DNA from: an uncultured Christensenella sp.
GTDB lineage: Bacteria; Bacillota; Clostridia; Christensenellales; UBA3700
Reading direction: 5' to 3'
Length of the DNA: 41,870 nucleotides
Assembly (NCBI GenBank): GCA_949284695.1
Contig: CASDWJ010000045.1
Location: 1 to 41,870, forward strand
The notes under the pieces: generated by a model
Database searches by the model: none
Told to the model about the DNA's origin: nothing
What the model saw: the letters and a program-made list of their open reading frames with translations, nothing else
In this document: positions 25,955-34,130 of the stretch, piece after piece
Position numbering within the stretch: the first letter of the stretch is position 1
Layout: each line of letters starts with the position of its first letter
Program-made: the position numbers and the translations under genes

Positions 25955-26496
25955 CAATACCACCCCCTGCCTTTGAGGGTGACGGCAGATACGGGTCGCA
26001 TGCAGCTGCGTATATCCTGACGGAAGCGCTCGGCAAAGCCTTCGCTCTGCTCGTACATGCCGTTGATCATGCAGTATTCCGCGCAGGTGCCGAGGGCGAG
26101 CGTCTTTTCGCTGACGGCGGGATGCACGTCGCAGTCGTCTCCGAGCGCGACGGCGGCGGGCAGATAGCGGTATACCACCTTTAGTCTGCCGTTCCTGTTC
26201 ACCGCGCACGAGAATGAACGCTGACGGAACGTGACCTTCGCGCCCTTTTCGTCCTTGACCGAAATTATCTTCGACACCCGTCTCGGTATCTCGTCGTAAG
26301 AGAATCTGCCGTCCTTCGCAGTCACCTCGCAGTCGTCCTCGAGAGGCAGATATTCCTGCGCGATCTCGGTCAGCATGATGTTCACGCATCTGACGAGCAG
26401 TCTGATCTTGTCGTCCTCGGCGTTGTCTCTGCCCGCGTCGTGATCTCTTTCGTCCAGATAGGCGAGCGCGGTATTGATTACCTCTTCAAGTTTCAT
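25954..26496 (-). CDS. Phage head-tail adaptor / tail accessory protein (P22 gp4-like position)
   Basis: The 180-residue protein begins with helices (MKLEEVINTALAYLDERDHD and a segment LLVRCVNIMLTEIAQEYLPL), then a short beta region (CEVTAKDGRFSYDEIPRRVSKIISVKD) and more helix. This 'MxLxxVINxAL' helical start plus a beta-hairpin middle is the general form of head-tail adaptor proteins that dock under the portal in short-tailed phages. It lies between the capsid gene and the tail hub, the same place as P22 gene 4. AAAGGAGG precedes the ATG. The assignment is by position and fold impression. Confidence 0.5.
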   Translation of the reverse strand: MKLEEVINTALAYLDERDHDAGRDNAEDDKIRLLVRCVNIMLTEIAQEYLPLEDDCEVTAKDGRFSYDEIPRRVSKIISVKDEKGAKVTFRQRSFSCAVNRNGRLKVVYRYLPAAVALGDDCDVHPAVSEKTLALGTCAEYCMINGMYEQSEGFAERFRQDIRSCMRPVSAVTLKGRGWY

Positions 26497-26538
26497 TTTG
26501 CCTCCTTTGACAAAGGGGCGGAATATATCCGCCCCCGT

Positions 26539-26856
26539 CTATATGCGCATATCCGCAAACGCCTTTTCCTTTGCCAGTCTCGCCGCGGCTTTTTCCGCCT
26601 CGGCATTGGCGCGCTCTATCTCCTCGAGCAGAGCGTCTATCCTCTCTATCCTCGTCTTGCGCACGTAGTCCACAGCGCGGCTGTCGAGTTGCCCGTAAGG
26701 CAATACGACCTGCAGACTGTCGTCCTCCGCGTTGTACACCTCGAATTTCCTACTTTCCCCGTTGTAGTAGATTTTGTATTTGTCGTCTATGCTTTTTATT
26801 CTGTCCGCAACGTAGAATAAATCGTTTTCGACAGGGATCAGGCGTTTGTTTTTCAC
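26539..26856 (-). CDS. Small phage protein after the capsid gene, GTG start
   Basis: The 105-residue protein most likely starts at a GTG whose last two bases overlap the capsid stop (GTGA); no better start exists in frame, and translation probably re-initiates there. It reads MKNKRLIPVENDLFYVADRI at the start, has a short beta region (YKIYYNGESRKFEVYN), then LPYGQLDSRAVDYVRKTR and a Glu/Ala-rich helix. Its place suggests a role in capsid completion, but no family is recognised with certainty. Confidence 0.65.
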   Translation of the reverse strand: MKNKRLIPVENDLFYVADRIKSIDDKYKIYYNGESRKFEVYNAEDDSLQVVLPYGQLDSRAVDYVRKTRIERIDALLEEIERANAEAEKAAARLAKEKAFADMRI

Positions 26857-28022
26857 GCGTTGATGCCCGAGAGCTTGTACTGACCTATCGGCTTGTCGCA
26901 GATCAGGTCGGCATACTTGACAAGGGTCGCGGAATAGGTTGCGCTGCCCGCTTTCTGCTTGATGACTCTGCCGCCGTCGCCTTCGAGCCATCTCCAGTCG
27001 CAAAGCTGGTGCAGTTTGAAGTCGCCGGTATTCAGCATATACATCGTGCCGTCCTCGACGAACTTGTCCGCGACGACGGGGATGCCGTTGAAGGTCACCG
27101 CCTTGTAACCGCCGTCCAGATTCATATAGTCGAGGTTCATTCTCGCGCTCATGCAGTTGTCGAGATAGAATCTCCTGACGTCGTACGCGCAGACGATCAT
27201 GTCGATAGTGCCGCCCGACACTTCCTCGACCTCGTCGATCGCGCTCTGCATGCCGACGAAGGATATCGCGCCGACGTTGTCCTTGCTGCCGCTCTTCATC
27301 CAGGCTCTGCCCGTTCTTTCGAGACCGTAAAGCGGAGTGTCGGAGAAGATAGCGCCGAGACCGGTCAGCTCGTTGTCCTTGGATCCCTGCACCGTCACGT
27401 AGTCGCCGCTCTCGACCGTCCCGCCTGCCGAATTGCCGAACGTGACCGTCTTGTTGGCTCTGTCGACGGACGTTATCCTGACGCCCTTGAGACCGCTGCG
27501 GACGGTGTTCGTATCTCCGTCATAGACGTCGACGACCATGCCTTCCATAAGGTTCTTGACGCTTGCGACGACGATCTGATTGTTGGACGTGCCCTGCTTG
27601 ATCACGCTCGCGATCTTGCCCGAGCCGTCGCCGTAAAGCATTCTGCCGAGGTTGAACTTGGACGCTTTGAGCAGTCCTTCCATCTCTGCGTCGAGCAGGT
27701 TGACGAACGCGCCGACGCTGTTCTGCGACGCTCTGATCGCCTTGTCGGACAGCTCGATCGTACCATACAGGTTTTTGAGTTCGAGCCTGAAGCGGTCGTA
27801 ATTATTCGCCGCCGCCTGCGGAAGGTCGCCTGTCTCAGTACCCGCTCCGATACCGCCGTTGAGTCCGTACGGCACGAGCTTGACGATCTCTTTGCCCCAT
27901 ACGTCCGAGCTCGTCTGCCTGATCTTGGCGAGAAGCGGGTTTACGCCCACGTTGAGCTGATTGGCGACGACTCCGAGATATACGGTCTTGAGCGCCTTTT
28001 CGGCTGTTTCCATTGTTACCAT
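26853..28022 (-). CDS. Phage major capsid protein
   Basis: The 389-residue protein fits the phage capsid class by size, position directly after the scaffold-like gene, and sequence character: MVTMETAEKALKTVYLGVV at the N-terminus (no long cleavable domain), a spine-helix-like segment LSDKAIRASQNSVGAFVNLLDAEMEGLL, a beta-rich domain (KGVRITSVDRANKTVTFGN) and a C-terminal part with NGIPVVADKFVEDGTMYMLN, typical of HK97-fold coats. The spacing to the scaffold gene is three bases. No protease gene is seen, and a separate scaffold is present, which is the P22-like rather than the HK97-like way of building a head. Confidence 0.82.
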   Translation of the reverse strand: MVTMETAEKALKTVYLGVVANQLNVGVNPLLAKIRQTSSDVWGKEIVKLVPYGLNGGIGAGTETGDLPQAAANNYDRFRLELKNLYGTIELSDKAIRASQNSVGAFVNLLDAEMEGLLKASKFNLGRMLYGDGSGKIASVIKQGTSNNQIVVASVKNLMEGMVVDVYDGDTNTVRSGLKGVRITSVDRANKTVTFGNSAGGTVESGDYVTVQGSKDNELTGLGAIFSDTPLYGLERTGRAWMKSGSKDNVGAISFVGMQSAIDEVEEVSGGTIDMIVCAYDVRRFYLDNCMSARMNLDYMNLDGGYKAVTFNGIPVVADKFVEDGTMYMLNTGDFKLHQLCDWRWLEGDGGRVIKQKAGSATYSATLVKYADLICDKPIGQYKLSGINA

Positions 28023-28025
28023 ATC

Positions 28026-28733
28026 TTAAATCCTCCTGTTTGCGAGCATATTTTTTACAATGCCGCCCGCCTCGCGTATGCTCTTGGGTCGCGACGGCGG
28101 GGTGACGTGGGTCCTTCCGCTCGCGGCAATCGTGCGCGGGACCTCAGCGTCGAGATTTTCAAGGAGATATCTCTCTATTATCCTGTCCTTTACCCGAGGG
28201 TTGTCATAGACGTATTTCTCGAGAAAATCGTCGTCGGCAACCACTTCTTCGGGAGGTCTGTCGGCTTTGACCAGCACGTCGAAGTACGCACGCTCGAGGC
28301 AGTCCTCTCTCGACGCGAGAGAAGGATCGTGCGCGAGCGTCCTTGCGATACTCTGCGTGTAACGCGCCGCCTGCGGATATTTCTTCATAAACTCTCCGAC
28401 CCTGCTTTCCCAGTCCGGCGACTCGTAGACGGGAGTTGTCGCTTCCGCGCCGTTCAAAGCCGTCGGCGTTTCAATTTCACGCCCCTCCGGCCGCGCGGTC
28501 GGCGGCTCTCCGTCCGTTGTCGCCTTTGCGTTCCTGAGTTCCTCGATTTCGCGGCTGAGACGGGAGTTTGCCTGACATTTTCTGGTAAACTCCCTCTGCA
28601 GGCTGTCGTAAGCCCTCTCAAGTTCGTCTGCCGTGGCGAACTTGTTGCAAAAGGCGGTCCTTTCCTTGTCCTCGGGCTCCCCGACGGGAGCGGCGGGGGA
28701 AAGGTCTTCCGTTTGTTTCTGCACTTCTTCCAT
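28026..28733 (-). CDS. Phage scaffolding-like protein
   Basis: The 235-residue protein is hydrophilic and lies between portal and capsid genes, where scaffolds are encoded. It has an acidic Pro-rich start, a coiled-coil segment (about 36-70, YDSLQREFTRKCQANSRLSR), a disordered middle rich in Pro, Thr and Glu, and a helical C-terminal half ending GGIVKNMLANRRI, basic as expected for the coat-binding helix-turn-helix end of scaffolds. GGAGAAATAT precedes the ATG. The call rests on position and composition. Confidence 0.65.
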   Translation of the reverse strand: MEEVQKQTEDLSPAAPVGEPEDKERTAFCNKFATADELERAYDSLQREFTRKCQANSRLSREIEELRNAKATTDGEPPTARPEGREIETPTALNGAEATTPVYESPDWESRVGEFMKKYPQAARYTQSIARTLAHDPSLASREDCLERAYFDVLVKADRPPEEVVADDDFLEKYVYDNPRVKDRIIERYLLENLDAEVPRTIAASGRTHVTPPSRPKSIREAGGIVKNMLANRRI

Positions 28734-28750
28734 ATATTTCTCCTTGCGAT

Positions 28751-30634
28751 TCAGTCGTTTTTATTCTGTTCCGCAAAAGTCTGAGACTCTGCGGCGCCTG
28801 CGAGCGCGAACATCTGATGTTCTTTGATGTGCGCGTCCATCGCCTCGTAAAGTTTTTTGTTTTTGAGCACGCTGTCCTCGAGCAGACATTTGATATGCTC
28901 CTCGACGTGAACGTCGTGATCGTCGTACGGGCACGCGGCAAGGCTCTCCTTTCCGAGAGAGAGATTCTCCCTCATGGCGCGCTTTCTCTGCGTCTCGCCG
29001 ACGTCCTTAGCGCTCTCCCAGTTGCCTATGCCCAGCATCTCGAGCACCTTTATCTTTGTGCGCGGGCTCATCGTGCCGTCCGCTTCGGTCAGCACGCCCA
29101 TGCGTATGAGTTCGACGACCATATTGCGTCTCTCTGTTATCGTCTCGCCCACGTCGTCCTGCGTGTCGAACACGAGATCTTCGCATTGCAGGTCGTTGCC
29201 CGTGAAATAGGTCAGCTCGGGCTCACCGTTTTCGCCGGAAATGCGCTTGAGACGTTTCTGCGTAGCGAACTGCTTGTAGAGATAAAGAAGCATTCTGAAC
29301 ACCCTCTTTATGCACAGCCTGAGCGACGTCGTGGAAAGAGACATTCTCGTATCGTCCTGATTGACGAGAAGGGAGATCGCCTTGCCCGACATATTGCCGT
29401 AAGTCTGCGAGTATTTGCTCAGTTCGCTGACTCCGCTGACAGTGACGAATTCCGACAGCAGTCTTTCTTCTTCGTAAGTGAAGTCCGCGGGCACGCTTCC
29501 CGTCTCGATAAATCTCGGGATATTGGAGCCCTGCCTGTATATCAGCACTTTGCCGGGCGAGAGTCCTTCTTCTTCCAGATTGTCCATATCCACGCTGCCG
29601 TCCTCGACCGCGAGTATTCCCATAGAAATGCGGTTGAGATATTCGTGTTTTCTGTTCTTGACCGCGTTGTAACTCCTCTGGAGCGGTATCATTCTTTCTA
29701 CGACAGAAGCGCCGAAAAAGCTGCCCACTTTCTTTATGCAGCTCGTCTGCGCGAACGGAAACCCTTTGCGCCCCTGCACGTCGGTCACGTAAGGCAGACC
29801 GCCGTAATAGAGAAGTTTGTCTCCCGCGGTGATGACGAGTTCGCCGTCCGGTTTATCCTTTGTCGGGCGCGTGTATCTTTCTATGACTATCGCGTACCCG
29901 TCGACCTTTGAAGCGATCACGTTGCCGACGCTCGCGTTATACCCGAGACCCCCCGCAACGCTCGCGTTGTCGAGAGTAAAGACGTTGACTTCTTCTCCTT
30001 CCACTTTTACTCCCCAGCGCTCCTCTATCTCGGATACGGGATAGGCTTTTGCGTGTATCAGACTTGAACATTCGTCGAGCGAACCCGCACATACGTTGTC
30101 AGGGAAGATCTCGAACGGCGGCACCACGGTAATACGCGCTTCTCCTACACGGACAGGATTTTTTTCTTTATCCGTGCCTATCTTTTCTCCAAGGTCCTTA
30201 TCCCAGGTGACCTTGAAGAAACAAGACCCCGTGACCTCGCTCCAGGCGACCGCGTCGTTGATCAAAGAAGGCAGGTCGTTCTGCTCTGCGACCGCGCTGA
30301 TGAGAGCGGTGGAGAGCTTTGCGGACTGAATATCCGTCTCGTCGTTTGAAAAGGGTCTGACCGTGACTCCCGTGTTCACTCTTACGAGCTTGGACATTCT
30401 CGTCTCGAGCACGGAAGCTATGTGATTGTAGACCTCTCTCTCCTGCCAGAAATACTGTTTGCCGAACTCCTCGACTTCTCCCGTCGGCATTATCTGCATA
30501 TACTGATTGCCGCTCACGAAATTCATGTTGAGCTGCCATTGCAGTTCGAGCGGCTTTCTGTCCTCTCTGCGCCTTTCGTAGTCCTTTCTCACGTCGGCGA
30601 CGATGTCCTCTGCAAATATCTTTTTGTCTTTCAT
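28751..30634 (-). CDS. Phage portal protein (P22-like family)
   Basis: The portal is the twelve-subunit ring through which DNA is packaged and released. The 627-residue protein matches the long P22-type portal class: an N-terminal helical part (DYERRREDRKPLELQWQLNMNFVSGNQYMQI), the block NHIASVLETRMSKLVRVNTGVTVRP, ITVVPPFEIFPDN, a stem region around PLQRSYNAVKNRKHEYLNRIS, and VSGVSELSKYSQTYGNMSGKAI. The HTC-type tail ends in a charged His/Asp segment. The ATG at 30634 overlaps the preceding stop (ATGA) and has AGGAGAG at good spacing; an in-frame upstream extension overlaps other genes and is not used. Confidence 0.85.
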   Translation of the reverse strand: MKDKKIFAEDIVADVRKDYERRREDRKPLELQWQLNMNFVSGNQYMQIMPTGEVEEFGKQYFWQEREVYNHIASVLETRMSKLVRVNTGVTVRPFSNDETDIQSAKLSTALISAVAEQNDLPSLINDAVAWSEVTGSCFFKVTWDKDLGEKIGTDKEKNPVRVGEARITVVPPFEIFPDNVCAGSLDECSSLIHAKAYPVSEIEERWGVKVEGEEVNVFTLDNASVAGGLGYNASVGNVIASKVDGYAIVIERYTRPTKDKPDGELVITAGDKLLYYGGLPYVTDVQGRKGFPFAQTSCIKKVGSFFGASVVERMIPLQRSYNAVKNRKHEYLNRISMGILAVEDGSVDMDNLEEEGLSPGKVLIYRQGSNIPRFIETGSVPADFTYEEERLLSEFVTVSGVSELSKYSQTYGNMSGKAISLLVNQDDTRMSLSTTSLRLCIKRVFRMLLYLYKQFATQKRLKRISGENGEPELTYFTGNDLQCEDLVFDTQDDVGETITERRNMVVELIRMGVLTEADGTMSPRTKIKVLEMLGIGNWESAKDVGETQRKRAMRENLSLGKESLAACPYDDHDVHVEEHIKCLLEDSVLKNKKLYEAMDAHIKEHQMFALAGAAESQTFAEQNKND

Positions 30635-30849
30635 ACGCTCTCCTTTCCTCTCCTGCCAGAGAGTATGTTTTTGGGACTTTTGGGCGTGAGTAGTTTGCCG
30701 ATCTGTCCATATAATTCTCTTACGCAATCCTCGCAGAGATTGAGCGAATTGAGTTTGTCGCCGTTGTCTGCGCAGAACTGGTATACCGCGCTGTTCTTGC
30801 ACAGCGGCATTTCGCATTTAGTCTTTACGTTGAGTTTTCTGACCTGCAT
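30631..30849 (-). CDS. Small cysteine-rich (zinc-ribbon-like) phage protein
   Basis: The 72-residue protein has five cysteines (12, 17, 26, 39 and 42) in a C-x4-C ... C-x2-C layout (KCEMPLCKN and NLCEDCVRELYG), consistent with one zinc-binding site. The tail is basic (KSPKNILSGRRGKESV). GGAGG precedes the ATG, which overlaps the end of the TerS-like gene by 32 bases. Small zinc-binding proteins are common near phage packaging genes, but its function is unknown. Confidence 0.65.
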   Translation of the reverse strand: MQVRKLNVKTKCEMPLCKNSAVYQFCADNGDKLNSLNLCEDCVRELYGQIGKLLTPKSPKNILSGRRGKESV

Positions 30850-31123
30850 TTTTTGCCTCCTTGGGTTTGGAATTTATTTTTTCAAGCTCCTTTAAAAGCC
30901 TGTGTTTGAGCTCCCCGAGCTGTTCGTCTGTATATCCGGCGAGCGGGTTTTCTGCCGATCTCTCTATCACCGCCTTTATCGCCGTGGTATCCGGCGGGAT
31001 ATACTTTTTGGAAACCTTTCTCTTGGTCACTTCGTTTTCACGGTCGAATTCCTCCACCTTTTCTTCAACGAAGTATCCCGTTGCCTTCTTCATCAGAATG
31101 CTGTCTATCTTTTTCTTCGTCAT
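30818..31123 (-). CDS. TerS-like protein lacking the DNA-binding half
   Basis: The 101-residue protein resembles the C-terminal half of Firmicute small terminase subunits: KKATGYFVEEKVEEF, a basic strand KRKVSKKYIPPDTTAIKAVIE (PPDTTA is characteristic of that half) and a helical end. The usual N-terminal helix-turn-helix of about 60-80 residues, which recognises the packaging site, is missing. Its ATG overlaps the terL stop (ATGA), so it follows terL instead of preceding it as usual. It may act as a ring-forming TerS without its own DNA-binding domain, or be a remnant kept for other reasons. Confidence 0.55.
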   Translation of the reverse strand: MTKKKIDSILMKKATGYFVEEKVEEFDRENEVTKRKVSKKYIPPDTTAIKAVIERSAENPLAGYTDEQLGELKHRLLKELEKINSKPKEAKNAGQKTQRKD

Positions 31124-32547
31124 AATTTGCTCCGTCTGAGTTTGTTGATAAGTCTGTCCTTGTCCTTCTGTATCACAGATTTTTCGCGGCGCGGCGGCTT
31201 GGTCGGCTCCGGCTTTGTCATGATGTAATACCTCAGCGCGTCAAGCGCATGGTCGTCTTTTTTGACGGGTCGGTCGCCGCTTCCCCACCAGTACGACTTC
31301 AGCTCGCGTATCAGATTGACGCAACACGGAAATATCCTTATCCTGTCTGTCGCGAAATAGGATTTGACTCTCGCTATGCCGCTGAACAGATCTTTGTCGA
31401 CGCGGGTATTGACGGCTATATTCCGCTCGAAAAACAGATCTGCTACGCTCTTTGCGCTTGCGAGCGTCTTTTGTGTCGCCGCGCTGTCGATCAGCGCCTC
31501 GAGCCGCCCTTTGCCGTCTCTGTGCCAGCCCAGCGCGTCAGCTGTCTCGAATATCTTTTTCGCGTGATAATCTATATCTCTGCCCGCCTCGTACCACTCG
31601 CCGACCACGTAGACCACGCCGTCGTAGTCCGTCGCGAAGAACAGGCACGCAAGCGGGTTGTTCAGCCCGGGGTCTATGCTTATCGCGTCCTGCCACTCGG
31701 GCGGCACTGCGAACGGCATATCGAGCACGTGCCTCGACGGGTCGAACTCTTTGTAGACGATACCTTCCGCTGCGCTGAACTTGCCGTAGCGTCTCGAATT
31801 GAGCGTCTCCTCGTCCATGCTCGCCGTAAGCGCGGCGACTTCGTCCTCGTCAAGAAATGGGTTGTCCGCCCACTCCATGTTCGTGCACCATATCTCGTCG
31901 TCTCCGCCGCTGTTGAGGTATATCAGGTCGTAGACCCAGGTCAGACCCTTGAGCGGGGTCATTGTGCCCCAGATCTCGCCTTTACGGTCGAGGACACGCA
32001 TCCTGCATTCCTGATATATATCGAGCGGCGGCTCCTCGTCGAACCAGACGAAATCGAGCGAAGTGCCCTGAAATTTCTCTCTGCCCTGATCGCAGCTTTT
32101 GAAAGAAATCTTAGACACTCCGCCCGACACGTTTTTTATAAGGATATAGTCGATGACGCCGTACTCCGCGCTCTCTTTTCTTCCCGACGACATCACGACG
32201 TCCTCTATCCAGTCGGGGTCGAGGTAGGACAGAAATTTGCTCTGCGCGACGTCTCTCTGCACCTCGTAGGACAGCGACACGACCCAGCCTTCGACCGCGC
32301 TTCTGTTCCTGCGGTAAGGGTGTATGCCCCTCGCCCACCATATCGCCTCGACTGCGCCGCACTCCGTCTTGCCGCTTCTGTTGCCGCCGAATACCCAGCG
32401 GTTGCGCTTGAGGCATCTGTGAAAAGCCATCTGTTTTTCGTGCACCTTTTCCCCCGTATTGTAGCGGGAAAGTCTGCCGTTGTCGTAGCGGCGTTTCTGT
32501 TCCTGCTCTATGGCAAGGATCTTTGCGAGTATTTCTTTTTCTGTCAT
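31120..32547 (-). CDS. Phage terminase large subunit (TerL)
   Basis: TerL is the ATPase-nuclease that cuts concatemers and pumps DNA into the head. The 475-residue protein has Walker A GGNRSGKT (54-61), Walker B VWFDEE (Asp170, Glu171), the coupling motif GTMTPLKG, and a RNase H-like nuclease with Asp292 (SIDPGLNN), Asp354 (LIDSAAT) and Asp431/432 (DDHALDALRY). All acidic residues needed for both activities are present, so it should be active. AAAGGGAG precedes the ATG. It heads the co-directional particle operon; the sequence upstream is occupied by the antisense secreted-protein gene. Confidence 0.93.
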   Translation of the reverse strand: MTEKEILAKILAIEQEQKRRYDNGRLSRYNTGEKVHEKQMAFHRCLKRNRWVFGGNRSGKTECGAVEAIWWARGIHPYRRNRSAVEGWVVSLSYEVQRDVAQSKFLSYLDPDWIEDVVMSSGRKESAEYGVIDYILIKNVSGGVSKISFKSCDQGREKFQGTSLDFVWFDEEPPLDIYQECRMRVLDRKGEIWGTMTPLKGLTWVYDLIYLNSGGDDEIWCTNMEWADNPFLDEDEVAALTASMDEETLNSRRYGKFSAAEGIVYKEFDPSRHVLDMPFAVPPEWQDAISIDPGLNNPLACLFFATDYDGVVYVVGEWYEAGRDIDYHAKKIFETADALGWHRDGKGRLEALIDSAATQKTLASAKSVADLFFERNIAVNTRVDKDLFSGIARVKSYFATDRIRIFPCCVNLIRELKSYWWGSGDRPVKKDDHALDALRYYIMTKPEPTKPPRREKSVIQKDKDRLINKLRRSKL

Positions 32548-32597
32548 ATTTCTCCCTTTAGCGCCGTATTTTTTTACAATAAAGCGGATTTTAGTTG

Positions 32598-32625
32598 TTG
32601 CGATATCCGCGCCATAGTGTATAAT
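32598..32625 (+). promoter_or_regulatory. Promoter of the antisense secreted-protein gene
   Basis: TATAAT (32620-32625) is a clear -10 box. The -35 box is either TTGCGA at 16-base spacing (32598) or TTGTTG at 19 (32595). The gene starts 45 bases downstream with AAGGAG. Confidence 0.5.
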
Positions 32626-32670
32626 AATAGTATCTTGCAGGCGCGGTGCGCCTGTTTCAAGGAGTGGAAG

Positions 32671-33492
32671 ATGAAAAAAATCCTCACGGTCTGCATACTT
32701 ATCGCCGCGGTCTGTCTGCTTGCGACGGGCACAGCTTTTGCCGACACTCAGTCGGGCGGTCAGACCTGGTACATAGCCAACGAAAACGTCACGGTATACA
32801 CGTCTCAGGACGGAGGCGCGTATCAGCCTGCTTTTATTATCCCGAAAAGCTACTATTTCCGCACTCTTGCGACCGACGGAGATTATACCCTGATCGCATA
32901 CAACGGCAATGCCGATTATTCGATCACCCTTGCCGTGCTTACGTCTGATCTCAGCTCGAAAGCGTCCGTGACCAAAGACGAGGTCACCGATTCGACTGCG
33001 GCGTACAAGATAATAGATCTGACGCTGAACGACAAGAATTCAACTCTTTTCTACGCGCCGGGCAATCTTGAGACCCACGCGGCTACGGGCGATTTCGTGA
33101 CCCAGATAGACTCCGTGCTCGGCGTCTACCGCGCAAGCAACAACAAGATTTATTTTGCGCTGATAGCGAGCGCACCTTCATACAAAGTGCTTCTCGTCGA
33201 GGCGGGCGCGACAAATAAAGCCGCGTTCACGATGTCCTCGATACCGCTCCACCAGATCACGGTGGAAAAAAATGACGCCGAAAACGAAGGAGTCGTCTCC
33301 ACTCCCGGAGATAACAACACCGAAGTCGGCGGCAACAACGTGATACGCAACGTTATGATAGCGGTCATCTGCATAATGTGCGTGCTGGTCATTTTCCTTA
33401 TCTTCCGTCCGACCAAAAACGCGAAAAACCGTTACGAGATCGAAAACCGTGAAAATGCGGAAAGAGACCGTTACGACGGCTACGGCCGCTAA
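32671..33492 (+). CDS. Secreted, C-terminally anchored protein with SH3-like repeats (moron-like)
   Basis: The 273-residue protein has a signal peptide (MKKILTVCILIAAVCLL, cleavage likely after AFA at 24), two SH3-like beta segments (about 30-92, ENVTVYTSQDGGAYQPAFII; and 115-190), an acidic linker, a single membrane helix at 227-245 (VMIAVICIMCVLVIFLIF) and a charged cytoplasmic tail. It should be displayed outside the cell while tethered by its C-terminus. It is the only plus-strand gene inside the phage-like locus, has its own promoter, and its stop overlaps the regulator's stop by four bases. This fits a phage 'moron' changing the host surface, but a host-derived gene is equally possible. 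No specific family is recognised. Confidence 0.75.
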   Translation: MKKILTVCILIAAVCLLATGTAFADTQSGGQTWYIANENVTVYTSQDGGAYQPAFIIPKSYYFRTLATDGDYTLIAYNGNADYSITLAVLTSDLSSKASVTKDEVTDSTAAYKIIDLTLNDKNSTLFYAPGNLETHAATGDFVTQIDSVLGVYRASNNKIYFALIASAPSYKVLLVEAGATNKAAFTMSSIPLHQITVEKNDAENEGVVSTPGDNNTEVGGNNVIRNVMIAVICIMCVLVIFLIFRPTKNAKNRYEIENRENAERDRYDGYGR

Positions 33493-34064
33493 TTGAGACA
33501 ACCTATCGACGATGCGCGTTCTCCGAGCAAAAGTCCTGCGGCGACAGCGTCCTCGAGCCTTATCCTCAGCTTCTTGCTGTCTCTGATCTTTACGGTGCGG
33601 CCGAATACGTCCGCACCTTTTGTTATCTGCGAATAGTAATCCCCTATCAGCACGTCTTTGGCATACCTTGCGGCGAACCAGTCGCTGTCGTACCCCTGCG
33701 CCTTGAGCACGCTCGCCGCCTTTTTCAGACCCTCTGCATACCAGCGGAACGCGCTTCTCTTTGAATACCCGAGCTTATCTGCGATCGCCTCAATCCCGAC
33801 TCCGTAACGCGCCCTCAGACAGAGGATCCTCGCGTGTTTGAGCGGTAGTTTTCCAAGCGTCGTATCGACAAGCACCTTTGCGTTTATATAGCTCTCCGCG
33901 CGGACGTTGCAATCTATCATCTTCTCTACGAGCGCCATCGTATCGGTATTGTAAAACCCCGAAACTGCGAGCGCAGACGAAGTCTTTTTGCAAGCCTCGA
34001 CGGCACGCGGCAGATGCCTGTAAGCGGCGATGAGCGCCGTCACCCAATCAATAGTTTTTTCCAT
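33489..34064 (-). CDS. Sigma-region-4-like phage regulator (ArpU/Xpf-like)
   Basis: The 191-residue protein has a helical N-terminus and a helix-turn-helix of the sigma-70 region 4 type at about 73-120 (LPLKHARILCLRARYGVGIE then AIADKLGYSKRSAFRWYAEG). In Firmicute phages such small proteins (ArpU group; Xpf of PBSX) switch on the late genes and sit just before the terminase genes, as here. The C-terminal 70 residues match no domain I know. GGAGG lies six bases before the ATG, with its own promoter and a LexA-type box upstream. It could alternatively supply the DNA-binding function missing from the TerS-like protein; sequence alone does not separate the two. Confidence 0.6.
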   Translation of the reverse strand: MEKTIDWVTALIAAYRHLPRAVEACKKTSSALAVSGFYNTDTMALVEKMIDCNVRAESYINAKVLVDTTLGKLPLKHARILCLRARYGVGIEAIADKLGYSKRSAFRWYAEGLKKAASVLKAQGYDSDWFAARYAKDVLIGDYYSQITKGADVFGRTVKIRDSKKLRIRLEDAVAAGLLLGERASSIGCLN

Positions 34065-34081
34065 ATCTTGCCTCCGTCCAC

Positions 34082-34110
34082 AGTATATAACCCGAGCACA
34101 GTCAAATCAA
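34082..34110 (-). promoter_or_regulatory. Promoter of the phage regulator
   Basis: On the minus strand TTGATT (34105-34110) and TATACT (34082-34087) are 17 bases apart. The start is predicted near 34075, leaving a leader of about 11 bases that just includes the GGAGG. Confidence 0.65.
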
Positions 34111-34130
34111 TTCAGTGTGCCAACATTTGT

